DNA of 9,711 nucleotides from an uncultured Polaribacter sp. GTDB taxonomy: Bacteria > Bacteroidota > Bacteroidia > Flavobacteriales > Flavobacteriaceae. The notes below the pieces were generated by a model that had not been told where the DNA came from, did no database searches, and saw nothing but the letters and a program-made list of their open reading frames with translations. Both the position numbers and the translations under genes were made by a program. Positions 1 through 6,771 of this stretch are shown here, in pieces. Position 1 is the stretch's first letter, and every line of letters starts with the position of its first letter. The stretch is taken from contig CAJXAS010000059.1 of the NCBI GenBank assembly GCA_913050305.1, positions 1 through 9,711 on the forward strand, read 5' to 3'.

Positions 1-14
1 GGTTACGAAATCGA

Positions 15-22
15 TATCTTTG
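15..22 (+). promoter_or_regulatory. Probable -7 promoter box for the acyl-CoA dehydrogenase gene
   Basis: TATCTTTG fits the Bacteroidota -7 consensus TAnnTTTG and lies 34 bases before the ATG at 57, a normal leader length. The matching -33 TTG would fall outside the window, so only half of the promoter can be seen. The first 14 bases could equally be the tail of an upstream gene. Confidence 0.4.
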
Positions 23-56
23 TCGCAGAATATTATAATTATCATAAAAATATAGC

Positions 57-1199
57 ATGAATTTTAGTTTAACAGAAGAACACATCATGATTCGGGATGC
101 TGCAAGAGGTTTTGCAGAAACAGAATTACTACCAGGAGTTATAGAAAGAGACAATAAGCAAGAATTTCCGAAAGAATTAGTAAAAAAAATGGGAGATCTT
201 GGTTTTATGGGAATTATGGTAGACCCAAAATACGGAGGGAGCGGAATGGATGCGATCTCATATGTATTAATCATGGAAGAACTTTCTAAAATTGATGCTT
301 CTGCCTCTGTTATCGTTTCTGTAAACAACTCTTTAGTTTGTTACGGCCTTGAAAGCTATGGTTCTGAAACTCAAAAACAAAAATATTTAACAAAGTTAGC
401 AACAGGCGAATTTGTTGGTGCCTTCTGCTTAAGCGAACCAGAAGCAGGTTCAGATGCTACCTCGCAAGCAACAACAGCAGAAGACAAAGGAGACCATTAT
501 CTTATTAATGGAACAAAAAACTGGATTACTAGTGGTGGACGTGCAGACGTTTATTTGGTAATTGCCCAAACAGATAGAGAAAAAGGTCATAAAGGGATTA
601 ATGCTTTTATTGTAGAAAAAGGAGCAGAAGGTTTTGATGTGGGGCCAAAAGAAGACAAATTAGGAATTCGTGGTTCAGACACACATACCCTGCAATTTAA
701 CGATGTAAAGGTGCCAAAAGAAAACAGAATTGGTGAAGATGGATTCGGATTTAAATTCGCTATGAAAACACTTTCTGGAGGTAGAATTGGTATTGCTGCA
801 CAAGCTTTAGGAATTGCAGCTGGGGCGTATGAATTGGCTTTAAAATACTCTAAAGAACGAAAAGCGTTTGGTACAGAAATTTGCAATCATCAAGCAATTG
901 CGTTTAAATTAGCAGACATGCATACAGAAATTGAAGCTGCAAGAATGTTGGTTATGAAAGCTGCCTGGGACAAAGACCAAGGGAATAATTATGACATGTC
1001 TTCTGCTATGGCAAAACTATATGCTTCTAAAGTAGCTATGGAGCACACTGTTGAAGCTGTTCAGATTCACGGAGGAAATGGTTTTGTAAAGGATTACCAT
1101 GTAGAACGATTAATGAGAGATGCCAAAATTACACAGATTTATGAAGGAACATCTGAAATTCAGAAAATTGTAATTTCTAGAGGAATCATAAAGGGATAA
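57..1199 (+). CDS. Acyl-CoA dehydrogenase, short/medium-chain type, complete
   Basis: A cytoplasmic FAD enzyme that oxidises an acyl-CoA to the trans-2-enoyl-CoA and passes electrons to electron-transfer flavoprotein, in fatty-acid or branched-chain amino-acid breakdown. The 380-residue length is typical for butyryl/short-chain type members. Domains in order are the N-terminal helical domain (about 6-115), the middle beta domain with the family motif LSEPEAGSD at 125-133, and the C-terminal helical domain with RKAFG at 268-272 and QIHGGNG at 336-342. The likely catalytic base is Glu363 in QIYEGTSE, the position used by short- and medium-chain enzymes. The ATG at 57 gives the usual N-terminus (LTEEHIMIRDAAR). 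It is followed by a terminator and appears monocistronic. Family assignment is firm; the chain length or branched substrate cannot be read from the sequence. Confidence 0.95.
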   Translation: MNFSLTEEHIMIRDAARGFAETELLPGVIERDNKQEFPKELVKKMGDLGFMGIMVDPKYGGSGMDAISYVLIMEELSKIDASASVIVSVNNSLVCYGLESYGSETQKQKYLTKLATGEFVGAFCLSEPEAGSDATSQATTAEDKGDHYLINGTKNWITSGGRADVYLVIAQTDREKGHKGINAFIVEKGAEGFDVGPKEDKLGIRGSDTHTLQFNDVKVPKENRIGEDGFGFKFAMKTLSGGRIGIAAQALGIAAGAYELALKYSKERKAFGTEICNHQAIAFKLADMHTEIEAARMLVMKAAWDKDQGNNYDMSSAMAKLYASKVAMEHTVEAVQIHGGNGFVKDYHVERLMRDAKITQIYEGTSEIQKIVISRGIIKG

Positions 1200-1223
1200 T
1201 TTACTCCTTATATATACTATTTC

Positions 1224-1258
1224 AAAATCCATCTTATTATAAGATGGATTTTTCTTTT
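1224..1258 (+). terminator. Intrinsic terminator after the acyl-CoA dehydrogenase gene
   Basis: A perfect 13-bp stem (left arm 1224-1236, right arm 1240-1252, AAAATCCATCTTA and its complement) with a 3-base loop runs into a T-rich tail (TTTTCTTTTC). It begins 25 bases after the stop codon. The A-run at the left base of the stem means it might also work weakly for transcription coming from truA on the other strand. Confidence 0.85.
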
Positions 1259-1454
1259 CGGTCTGTTTTGAGAAAAACAGAAACCGTACTCATTATTTCT
1301 TTTTAAATGAATCTTATTGAAGTTTACTTTGTTATAAAATGAAGCAATCTCATAATTAAAAATACTACTTGGTCGTGCTTTCTCTAAAACATATAGCACG
1401 CTTCACTTGACATAAGGACTCCGCTAATTAAGCGCTAAAGAGCGTATCAAAAAA
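1259..1454. other. Convergent intergenic spacer with no supported gene
   Basis: This lies between the ends of the acyl-CoA dehydrogenase and truA genes. It holds one imperfect hairpin candidate, CGTGCT at 1374-1379 with AGCACG at 1395-1400 (15-base loop), and a small self-complementary GCGCT/AGCGC-like patch near 1430-1445. A 60-codon minus-strand open frame (1217-1399) overlaps the terminator and has no recognisable domain, so it is not called as a gene. No clear U-tailed terminator for truA was found, although the spacer must hold its 3' end. Confidence 0.4.
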
Positions 1455-2237
1455 CTATAAGTCTAGCTTAATATTATACAATTGCAAACCAGAAGAAGGG
1501 GCTATATTCCTTAAGAACATTCTGTCATTATCCTCTTGCAAAGAAGCTTCAACAAAATCTAGATCAAGATTACCTTTACCAACCTCAAATAAAGTCGCCA
1601 TCATTAAACGTATCTGATACCGCAAAAAACCAGTTCCTTTCACCTTTAATATATAAGATGTTTCAGGAAAAAAATTTGCAGTTAATATATCATTCTTTAC
1701 AATTTCACAAGATTGTATCGTTCTTTTAAATATTGTTTGCGCACTTGGTTTGGTACAATATTTATGAAAATAATGTTCACCCTCGAATAGTTTTGATGCT
1801 TTCACCATACTATCAATATCTAAAATCTCATCAATATTCACAATAAAGGGCGCAGCAAAAGGATGGTTCTTTTCACCAAAAGAGAAATAATAATGGTACT
1901 CTTTTGTCTTAGAAACCTGTATTATATTAAAGCTAGTTGCTACTTTTTGCACTGATACTGCTCGAAAGTCAGGAGAAAAATTAGAGTTTAAAGAATTTAT
2001 AAATAAAGCTTCATCAATTTCGGTGTCTCTAAAGAGCTGCAAATAGTAAGAATTTGCAGATACCTTTGCATCTGTTCTACCCACACCAATAGTTTTATAG
2101 AGTGCGTCCTCAAAAACATAGGACAAAGATTTATCTACCATATCATGTAAAGTTTTTGCATTTGTCTGTTTTTGCCAACCAGAAAAACGAAAACCTAAGA
2201 ATTCTAAACAAATTAAATAAGAAAATGAATATTTCAT
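1455..2237 (-). CDS. truA: tRNA pseudouridine synthase, TruA family (divergent)
   Basis: TruA family enzymes convert uridines in the tRNA anticodon arm (positions 38-40 for TruA itself) to pseudouridine. The 260 residues contain the family core: GFRFSGWQKQ near residues 15-24, the catalytic Asp56 in GRTDA (53-57), an AREYRYY-like strand (TKEYHYYF, about 110-117), and the C-terminal FLRYQIRLMMATLFEVGKG block ending with APSSGLQLY. Two motif positions differ from the common GRTDAGVHA: here it is GRTDAKVSA. The C-terminal block reads QIRLMM where typical bacterial TruA has MVRN. The start at 2237 is supported by a promoter only a few bases upstream; the next Met (residue 33) would remove the first conserved motif. 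The family is secure, but whether it acts at the standard tRNA sites or is a paralogue is open. Confidence 0.85.
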   Translation of the reverse strand: MKYSFSYLICLEFLGFRFSGWQKQTNAKTLHDMVDKSLSYVFEDALYKTIGVGRTDAKVSANSYYLQLFRDTEIDEALFINSLNSNFSPDFRAVSVQKVATSFNIIQVSKTKEYHYYFSFGEKNHPFAAPFIVNIDEILDIDSMVKASKLFEGEHYFHKYCTKPSAQTIFKRTIQSCEIVKNDILTANFFPETSYILKVKGTGFLRYQIRLMMATLFEVGKGNLDLDFVEASLQEDNDRMFLRNIAPSSGLQLYNIKLDL

Positions 2238-2242
2238 AGGTG

Positions 2243-2274
2243 CAAAAGTACAATAATTACAAATTTTTTTACAA
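2243..2274 (-). promoter_or_regulatory. truA promoter, predicted almost leaderless
   Basis: Read on the minus strand, TTG (2274-2272), 21 bases, then TACTTTTG (2250-2243) matches the Bacteroidota TTG/TAnnTTTG promoter. Only five bases (CACCT) separate the -7 box from the ATG, so transcription should start at or within about two bases of the start codon. Confidence 0.7.
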
Positions 2275-2375
2275 AAGATGCATTTTTATGAATATCTCAA
2301 AATTTTACTACATTTTCTTATGAACCCAACATTTTAGACCTTTAAAAAACAACAAAATATACTTATCTTAATTTT

Positions 2376-2436
2376 ACCCCCTTTTTTTTAAGGGTGTGCC
2401 CCTAAATAATGGTCTATTTAAAAAAACACCCCCTTG
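2376..2436 (+). promoter_or_regulatory. Repeated ACCCCCTT boxes upstream of the porin promoter (possible operators)
   Basis: ACCCCCTT occurs at 2376-2383 and again at 2428-2435, start-to-start distance 52 bases. An inverted near-copy, AAGGGTGT, sits at 2390-2397. The second copy overlaps the -33 TTG of the porin promoter. C-runs like this stand out in a very AT-rich spacer. I infer a binding site for a regulator or a structural role; no known regulator is assigned. Confidence 0.4.
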
Positions 2437-2463
2437 TTAATTTAAAATAAATATATACTTTTG
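2434..2463 (+). promoter_or_regulatory. Promoter of the porin (and probably amt1)
   Basis: TTG at 2434-2436, a 19-base spacer, and TACTTTTG at 2456-2463 give a full match to the Bacteroidota consensus. The ATG at 2510 follows after 46 bases, leaving a leader of about 40 bases. Nothing comparable is visible before amt1, so this promoter probably serves both genes. Confidence 0.75.
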
Positions 2464-2509
2464 ATACATATTTATTAATCAACACAACAATCAACAAATA
2501 TTAAGAATC

Positions 2510-3502
2510 ATGAAAAAAATCATTTTTACAGCTTTATTAGTAGTGAGTTTCATTGCAACAGCACAGGAAGAAGAAAAAGGAACGTTTACTTTAAGCGGAA
2601 CCGTAGACGTATATGGCACTGCTAATTTCGCAGATGGCTCAGGAACTCCTGGAATATTAATTGCAAGCCCAGAGAACGCAAATGGATTTGGATTAGGTTT
2701 TGCAAATACTGTATTTGCTTACGAAAAAGGAAAAGCTGGAGTTGTAGCTGATATTGCTTTTGGTCCTAAAGCTGATGACGCAAATTTAGCTGGAGCAATC
2801 AACCAATTATATGCTTTCTACAATGTAAGTGACAAAGTAACTTTTACTGCTGGTCAGTTTAATACTTTTTTAGGGTATGAGGTAATTTCTCCTGCAGCTA
2901 ACTTTAACTACACTGTATCTTACTTATTTAATGCAGGTCCTTTTTCTCACACTGGTATTAAGATGGATTATACTGCATCTGAAGATTTATCTTTTATGTT
3001 GGCTTTAACAAATTCTCACGCTATATCAAGTGCTGATGGAAATGTTGGCGGTGAACTGCAATTTGGGGCACAAGTTGGCTACAAAGGTCAATTCTTAAAC
3101 TTTATTTATGGAGGTGTTGACGGAAGTGGTATTACTGATAATATTTTTGTTGATTATACTGGAGGATTTGATTTATCTGATTCTTTCTTTGTAGGTGTAA
3201 ATGCTGCTTACTCTAACTCTTCTGACGCTGACGCTGGTTATCAAGGTGCCGCTTTGTACTTACAAAACACTTTTTCAGACAGTTTCGCTCTAGGTTTGAG
3301 ACCAGAATTTTTTACTTACACTTCTGGTGCAGGAGATACAAGTGTTACTGCATTTACTTTAACTGCGAACACTTCATTAACTGAAAACTTAAAATTGATT
3401 ACCGATTTACGATTTGATAATTCAGATGATTTCATCATTGAAGCTTTTCCAACAGAGAAAAGTGTATCTGCATTAACGATTGCTGCAGTGTACTCTTTCT
3501 AA
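2510..3502 (+). CDS. Outer-membrane beta-barrel porin (OmpL/BBP2-like)
   Basis: A 330-residue secreted protein predicted to form a beta-barrel in the outer membrane. Residues 1-18 are a clear signal peptide (charged MKK, hydrophobic core, A-T-A before Gln19). The rest is made of short alternating amphipathic strands rich in Gly, Ser, Asp and aromatic residues, without hydrophobic helices, and the protein ends in YSF, the C-terminal Phe typical of barrel assembly. The segment around residues 125-165 (FNYTVSYLFNAGPFSHTGIK followed by strands) resembles the beta-barrel porin-2 group. It stands 76 bases before amt1 with no promoter between them, so a role in letting ammonium or small nitrogen solutes into the periplasm is a context-based inference. 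The substrate is not shown by the sequence. Confidence 0.8.
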   Translation: MKKIIFTALLVVSFIATAQEEEKGTFTLSGTVDVYGTANFADGSGTPGILIASPENANGFGLGFANTVFAYEKGKAGVVADIAFGPKADDANLAGAINQLYAFYNVSDKVTFTAGQFNTFLGYEVISPAANFNYTVSYLFNAGPFSHTGIKMDYTASEDLSFMLALTNSHAISSADGNVGGELQFGAQVGYKGQFLNFIYGGVDGSGITDNIFVDYTGGFDLSDSFFVGVNAAYSNSSDADAGYQGAALYLQNTFSDSFALGLRPEFFTYTSGAGDTSVTAFTLTANTSLTENLKLITDLRFDNSDDFIIEAFPTEKSVSALTIAAVYSF

Positions 3503-3522
3503 AGAAGACCACTAAAAAAATC

Positions 3523-3550
3523 AACCTGCGAAGGTCAGACTTCGTAGGTT
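3523..3550 (+). repeat. Stem-loop between porin and amt1, without U-tract
   Basis: AACCTGCGAAG (3523-3533) pairs with CTTCGTAGGTT (3540-3550) through 11 pairs including one G-U, closing a 6-base loop. The following bases are CTCAAAAAC, so it lacks the U-tail of a plus-strand terminator; a run of seven A precedes it, which would be a U-tail only for minus-strand RNA. It could stabilise the 3' end of a processed porin mRNA or lower read-through into amt1. Confidence 0.6.
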
Positions 3551-3578
3551 CTCAAAAACTAACTAAAATTTTATAACT

Positions 3579-4886
3579 ATGAGTTTATTCTTAACATTAT
3601 TACAAGATTCTCCAGCATCAGAAGTTACCAAGGCTGTTGAACAAATCAATGGTGATATGGGAATGCTTTGGATGCTAATTGCAGGTATCTTAGTCTTCTT
3701 AATGCAAGCAGGTTTTACATTAGTAGAGTCTGGTATGACCAGAGCAAAAAACGCGGTAAATATCGCAATGAAAAACATATTAGACATCTGTGTAGGTTCT
3801 ATAACCTTCTGGCTAGTTGGTTACTCTCTAATGTATGGAGACACTTCTAACGGATGGTTCTTCTGGAGTGGTTTATTCCAAGGTGAAGGTGCAGATTTAT
3901 TCTTTCAAACAATGTTTGCAGCAACTACTGCAACAATCGTTTCTGGAGCTATCGCAGGTAGAACAAAATATTCAACATATATTATTTTCTCACTTGTCAT
4001 GACAGCTGTTATCTATCCAATTTCTGGAGGATGGGAATGGAATGGAGGTTGGTTAAATGATACTGCTGGTTTCATGCCTGCAGAATTTATTGACTTTGCT
4101 GGTTCTTCAATTGTACACTCTGTAGGTGGATGGGCCGCATTAGTAGCTGCATTTATGGTAGGTCCTAGAATTGGGAAATATGTAAACGGTAAAGTTTTAC
4201 CAATTCCTGGTCACAATCAAGTTTTAGCAACTTTAGGGGTATTTATCCTCTGGTTTGGTTGGTTTGGTTTTAATGGTGGATCTCAATTAGCTTGGGGTGG
4301 TGCTGACGCTATTGGTGCGTCAACAGTAGTCTTACTTACAAACTTAGCAGCTGCAGCTGGTGGACTAGGTGCTTTAATTACTACTTGGATTTGGTACGGA
4401 AAACCAAACTTAGCGCAAACTTTAAATGGTTGTTTAGCTGGTTTAGTTAGTATTACTGCAGGTTGTGGAAATATGACTGCCGGTGGTGCTGTTTTAGCAG
4501 GTTTAATTGGAGGTATTATTGTAGTTTTTTCAATTGAATTTATAGAAAAGAAATTAAAAATTGATGATGCAATTGGCGCAGCTTCTGTCCACGGCGTTGC
4601 CGGTGTTTGGGGAACTTTAGTTATTGGTCTTTGGGGCGTAGACGGTGATACTGGTATTGGATTATTTAATGGTGGTGGAGCTGCCCAATTAGGTGCGCAA
4701 GCAATTGGAGTTTTAGCATATGCTGTTTGGGCCATTACTTTATCTTTTATTGTATTAGGTATTTTAAAAGCAACTATAGGCTTAAGAGTTTCCAAAGAAG
4801 TAGAAATTGAAGGTTTAGATATTTCTGAACATGGTTCTATTGCTTACCCTGGTAAAAGAGTAAGAGACTTTGAAGACGACAAATAA
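3579..4886 (+). CDS. amt: Ammonium transporter Amt (copy 1), complete
   Basis: An inner-membrane Amt/Mep/Rh channel that takes up ammonium; the family forms trimers with about eleven membrane helices per subunit. The 435 residues carry the full set of pore features: the paired Phe of the gate in FQTMF (109-113), Trp154 near the outer recruitment site, the structural Asp172 in DFAGSSIVH, the twin pore histidines His180 and His338, and GWFGFNGGS before helix 6. The ending (GLRVSKEVEIEGLD, then EHGSIAYP) is the conserved cytoplasmic tail that in other Amts contacts PII. Compared with copy 2 it has an extra N-terminal segment of about 20 residues (MSLFLTLLQDSPASEVTKAV). It probably shares the porin promoter upstream and is followed by a strong palindromic terminator, so it may be regulated apart from PII and copy 2. 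Confidence 0.95.
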   Translation: MSLFLTLLQDSPASEVTKAVEQINGDMGMLWMLIAGILVFLMQAGFTLVESGMTRAKNAVNIAMKNILDICVGSITFWLVGYSLMYGDTSNGWFFWSGLFQGEGADLFFQTMFAATTATIVSGAIAGRTKYSTYIIFSLVMTAVIYPISGGWEWNGGWLNDTAGFMPAEFIDFAGSSIVHSVGGWAALVAAFMVGPRIGKYVNGKVLPIPGHNQVLATLGVFILWFGWFGFNGGSQLAWGGADAIGASTVVLLTNLAAAAGGLGALITTWIWYGKPNLAQTLNGCLAGLVSITAGCGNMTAGGAVLAGLIGGIIVVFSIEFIEKKLKIDDAIGAASVHGVAGVWGTLVIGLWGVDGDTGIGLFNGGGAAQLGAQAIGVLAYAVWAITLSFIVLGILKATIGLRVSKEVEIEGLDISEHGSIAYPGKRVRDFEDDK

Positions 4887-4914
4887 GGAATTATTTTAAA
4901 ATTCAAAAACAATA

Positions 4915-4947
4915 AAAATCACACAACTTTTAAAGTTGTGTGATTTT
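4915..4947 (+). terminator. Palindromic terminator between amt1 and PII
   Basis: A perfect 16-base inverted repeat: AAAATCACACAACTTT (4915-4930) and its complement (4932-4947) around a single T. The stem core CACACAACTTT is flanked by an A-run on the left and TTTT on the right, so it can work in either direction. It starts 29 bases after the amt1 stop. Confidence 0.85.
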
Positions 4948-5008
4948 CCACATAAAAGTATTTTACCATTAAATATAGAATAATTAACTAAAACTAAATA
5001 ATTATAAA

Positions 5009-5347
5009 ATGAAGAAAATTGAAGCTGTAATAAGAAAATCTAAATACAGAGCCGTAAAAGAAGCATTGCACGAAGTAGGTGTAAACTTTTTTTCTTACTG
5101 GGATGTTACTGGATTAGGAAATGAAAAAGAAGGTCATGTCTATAGAGGCATTTCTTATAGCACAAGTGATATCCAAAGAAGGTATATATCTATTGTTGTA
5201 AATGATGATTTTGAAGAAATTACCATTAAAACAATTCTTAAATCCTCTAGTACTGGTGAGGTTGGTGACGGTAAAATTTTTGTAAGTGACATCAAAGAAG
5301 CTTATAGAATTAGAACCGGAGAAAAAGGAGGGAAAACTTTAAATTAA
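5009..5347 (+). CDS. glnK: PII nitrogen signal protein (GlnK-like), divergent effector site
   Basis: A small cytoplasmic trimeric regulator that in other bacteria senses ATP/ADP and 2-oxoglutarate and gates Amt channels. The 112 residues match the PII length. The C-terminal signature is intact: TGEVGDGKIFV (82-92) followed by RIRTGE with Arg100 and Arg102, the ATP-site residues. In the T-loop, Tyr45-Arg46-Gly47 and Tyr50 align with Tyr46, Arg47 and Tyr51 of E. coli GlnK; Arg47 plugs the AmtB pore and Tyr51 is the uridylylation site. Unusual: the loop entry reads GLGNEKEGH, so the Gln39 that helps hold Mg-2-oxoglutarate is replaced, Lys58 aligns with Arg57, and YRGISY departs from the usual YRGAEY. 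It is 21 bases before amt2, so the two are probably co-transcribed. No good promoter was found upstream. Confidence 0.9.
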   Translation: MKKIEAVIRKSKYRAVKEALHEVGVNFFSYWDVTGLGNEKEGHVYRGISYSTSDIQRRYISIVVNDDFEEITIKTILKSSSTGEVGDGKIFVSDIKEAYRIRTGEKGGKTLN

Positions 5348-5368
5348 AAAATTACAATACGTATTATT

Positions 5369-6607
5369 ATGGAATTACTAACAATAAATAACGTGTGGAT
5401 GATGATCTGTACGGCGCTCGTTTTTTTTATGCATTTAGGTTTTGCATTTCTAGAGATTGGTTTGACAAGACAAAAAAACACAATTAATATACTATTTAAA
5501 AATATTTTCATCATTACTGTTGGCCTACTATTATATGCTTTAGTTGGCTTTAATTTAATGTATCCAAATTGGGGAGCAAATTCTGCAGGGTATCTAGGAG
5601 ATTTTATATTCGGAATTTCCGAACCTCTAAAAAATGGTACATTAGATTTAGCATATAACCAAGGGTACACCTATTGGACAGATTTCTTATTTCAAGGAAT
5701 GTTTGCTGCAACTGCTGCAACCATAGTTTCTGGAGCTGTAGCGGAAAGAATGAAAATTCTACCTTTTATGATTTTTACAGTTTTATATGTAGGTTTCGTA
5801 TATCCAATTGCAGGTTCTTGGAAATGGGGTGGCGGATTTTTAGATCAATTAGCAACACCTTTTTATGATTTTGCAGGTTCAACATTAGTGCATTCTGTTG
5901 GAGGTTGGGCAGCATTAGTAGCTGTTTCCTTACTAGGCGCTAGAATTGGAAAATTTGAAAATGGAAAAACACAGGCTATCCCTGGACACAATATACCTAT
6001 TGCTACTGCAGGTGTTTTAATTCTTTGGTTAGGTTGGTTTGGTTTTAACGGCGGTTCTGTATTATCAGCAGATCCAGAATTAACATCTATCACATTAGTA
6101 ACAACTTGCCTGGCTGCTGCTGCTGGTGGTGTGGTGGCTGTATTGGCTTCAACAATTATGTATAAAAACTTAGATTTAACCATGTTCTTAAACGGAATTT
6201 TAGGTGGCTTAGTTGGTATTACTGCTGGTGCAGATCAAATGTCTCCAATGGATGCAATCTTAATTGGAGCTGTAGCCGGTGTATTAATTGTTTTTGCTGT
6301 AAGTTTAATTGACAAGTTAAAATTAGACGATCCAGTTGGGGCAATTGCAGTGCATCTCGTTTGTGGTATCTGGGGCACACTAGCTGTTGGTCTTTTTGGC
6401 AACTTAGCAAGTGGAGCACAGTTTTTAAGTCAGCTTATAGGAGTAGCCTGTTATGCTGTTTTCTGCATCGCAACCTCTTTCATTATTATTTTCACGCTAA
6501 AGAAAACAATAGGAATAAGAGTTAGTGAAAAAGAAGAAGTAGAAGGTTTAGATGCGCATGAACACGGTATGGATGCGTATCCAGATTTTAGATTAAACGA
6601 GTACTAA
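5369..6607 (+). CDS. amt: Ammonium transporter Amt (copy 2), complete
   Basis: A second, clearly diverged Amt channel of 412 residues that starts directly at the first membrane helix, without the N-terminal extension of copy 1. It keeps the essential pore residues: gate Phe pair in FQGMF (108-112), Asp167 in DFAGSTLVH, and the twin histidines His175 and His329. Differences from copy 1 include a longer, polar periplasmic loop (about residues 66-100, PNWGANSAGY onwards) and the stretch ADQMSPMDA where copy 1 has CGNMTAGGA. The C-terminal tail, GIRVSEKEEVEGLD followed by EHGMDAYP, is the conserved PII-contact region. Its 21-base distance to the PII gene makes it the most likely direct partner of that protein. 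A terminator follows the stop. Whether the copies differ in affinity or role cannot be told here. Confidence 0.95.
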   Translation: MELLTINNVWMMICTALVFFMHLGFAFLEIGLTRQKNTINILFKNIFIITVGLLLYALVGFNLMYPNWGANSAGYLGDFIFGISEPLKNGTLDLAYNQGYTYWTDFLFQGMFAATAATIVSGAVAERMKILPFMIFTVLYVGFVYPIAGSWKWGGGFLDQLATPFYDFAGSTLVHSVGGWAALVAVSLLGARIGKFENGKTQAIPGHNIPIATAGVLILWLGWFGFNGGSVLSADPELTSITLVTTCLAAAAGGVVAVLASTIMYKNLDLTMFLNGILGGLVGITAGADQMSPMDAILIGAVAGVLIVFAVSLIDKLKLDDPVGAIAVHLVCGIWGTLAVGLFGNLASGAQFLSQLIGVACYAVFCIATSFIIIFTLKKTIGIRVSEKEEVEGLDAHEHGMDAYPDFRLNEY

Positions 6608-6624
6608 AAATTACATTTTATAAA

Positions 6625-6672
6625 AAGAAACGTCTTTAAAGTTAATATTTTAGAGACGTCTTCTTTATTTTT
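6625..6672 (+). terminator. Terminator after amt2
   Basis: ACGTCTTTAAA (6630-6640) pairs with TTTAGAGACGT (6649-6659) with one U-G pair. AAGAA (6625-6629) extends the stem against TTCTT (6661-6665) past a bulged C. A T-rich tail (TATTTTT) follows. It begins 18 bases after the amt2 stop and separates the PII-amt2 unit from gltB. Confidence 0.75.
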
Positions 6673-6771
6673 ATGAATTTCACATTTAAAATCAATTTAA
6701 TTATCATAAATAAATATTTGATACTATTATTTTATTTTCATCACAAAAATTGCACTAAAAGAGCCTAAGTA

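Noticed and set aside
587..886. Antisense open frame of 99 codons inside the acyl-CoA dehydrogenase gene
   Set aside because: It lies fully opposite a well-supported gene, has no recognisable domain, and no promoter was seen.
1217..1399. 60-codon minus-strand open frame downstream of truA
   Set aside because: It overlaps the acyl-CoA dehydrogenase terminator, shows no domain and has no visible promoter.
2371..2400. Terminator reading of CCCCC-T8-AAGGG in the truA-porin spacer
   Set aside because: The stem is short and imperfect, the T-run lies in the loop rather than after the stem, and there is no upstream gene on that strand to terminate.
4283..4795. 170-codon antisense open frame within amt1
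   Set aside because: It is a Pro/Ala-rich mirror of Gly/Ala-rich membrane-helix codons, a common artefact opposite amt genes; amt1 itself is unmistakable.
4936..4966. Possible promoter for PII (TTG, 20 bases, TATTTTAC)
   Set aside because: The -7 box matches only six of eight positions and loses the final TG, and the -33 lies inside the terminator stem; too weak to annotate.
5863..6419. Two antisense open frames within amt2
   Set aside because: Low-complexity (Pro/Ala-rich, then Leu/Gln-rich) translations opposite a well-supported transporter gene.
6713..6724. ATATTTGATAC upstream of gltB, resembling the porin -7 region (TTTGATAC shared)
   Set aside because: It lacks the TA of TAnnTTTG, and a better promoter lies downstream; in AT-rich DNA the match is likely chance.
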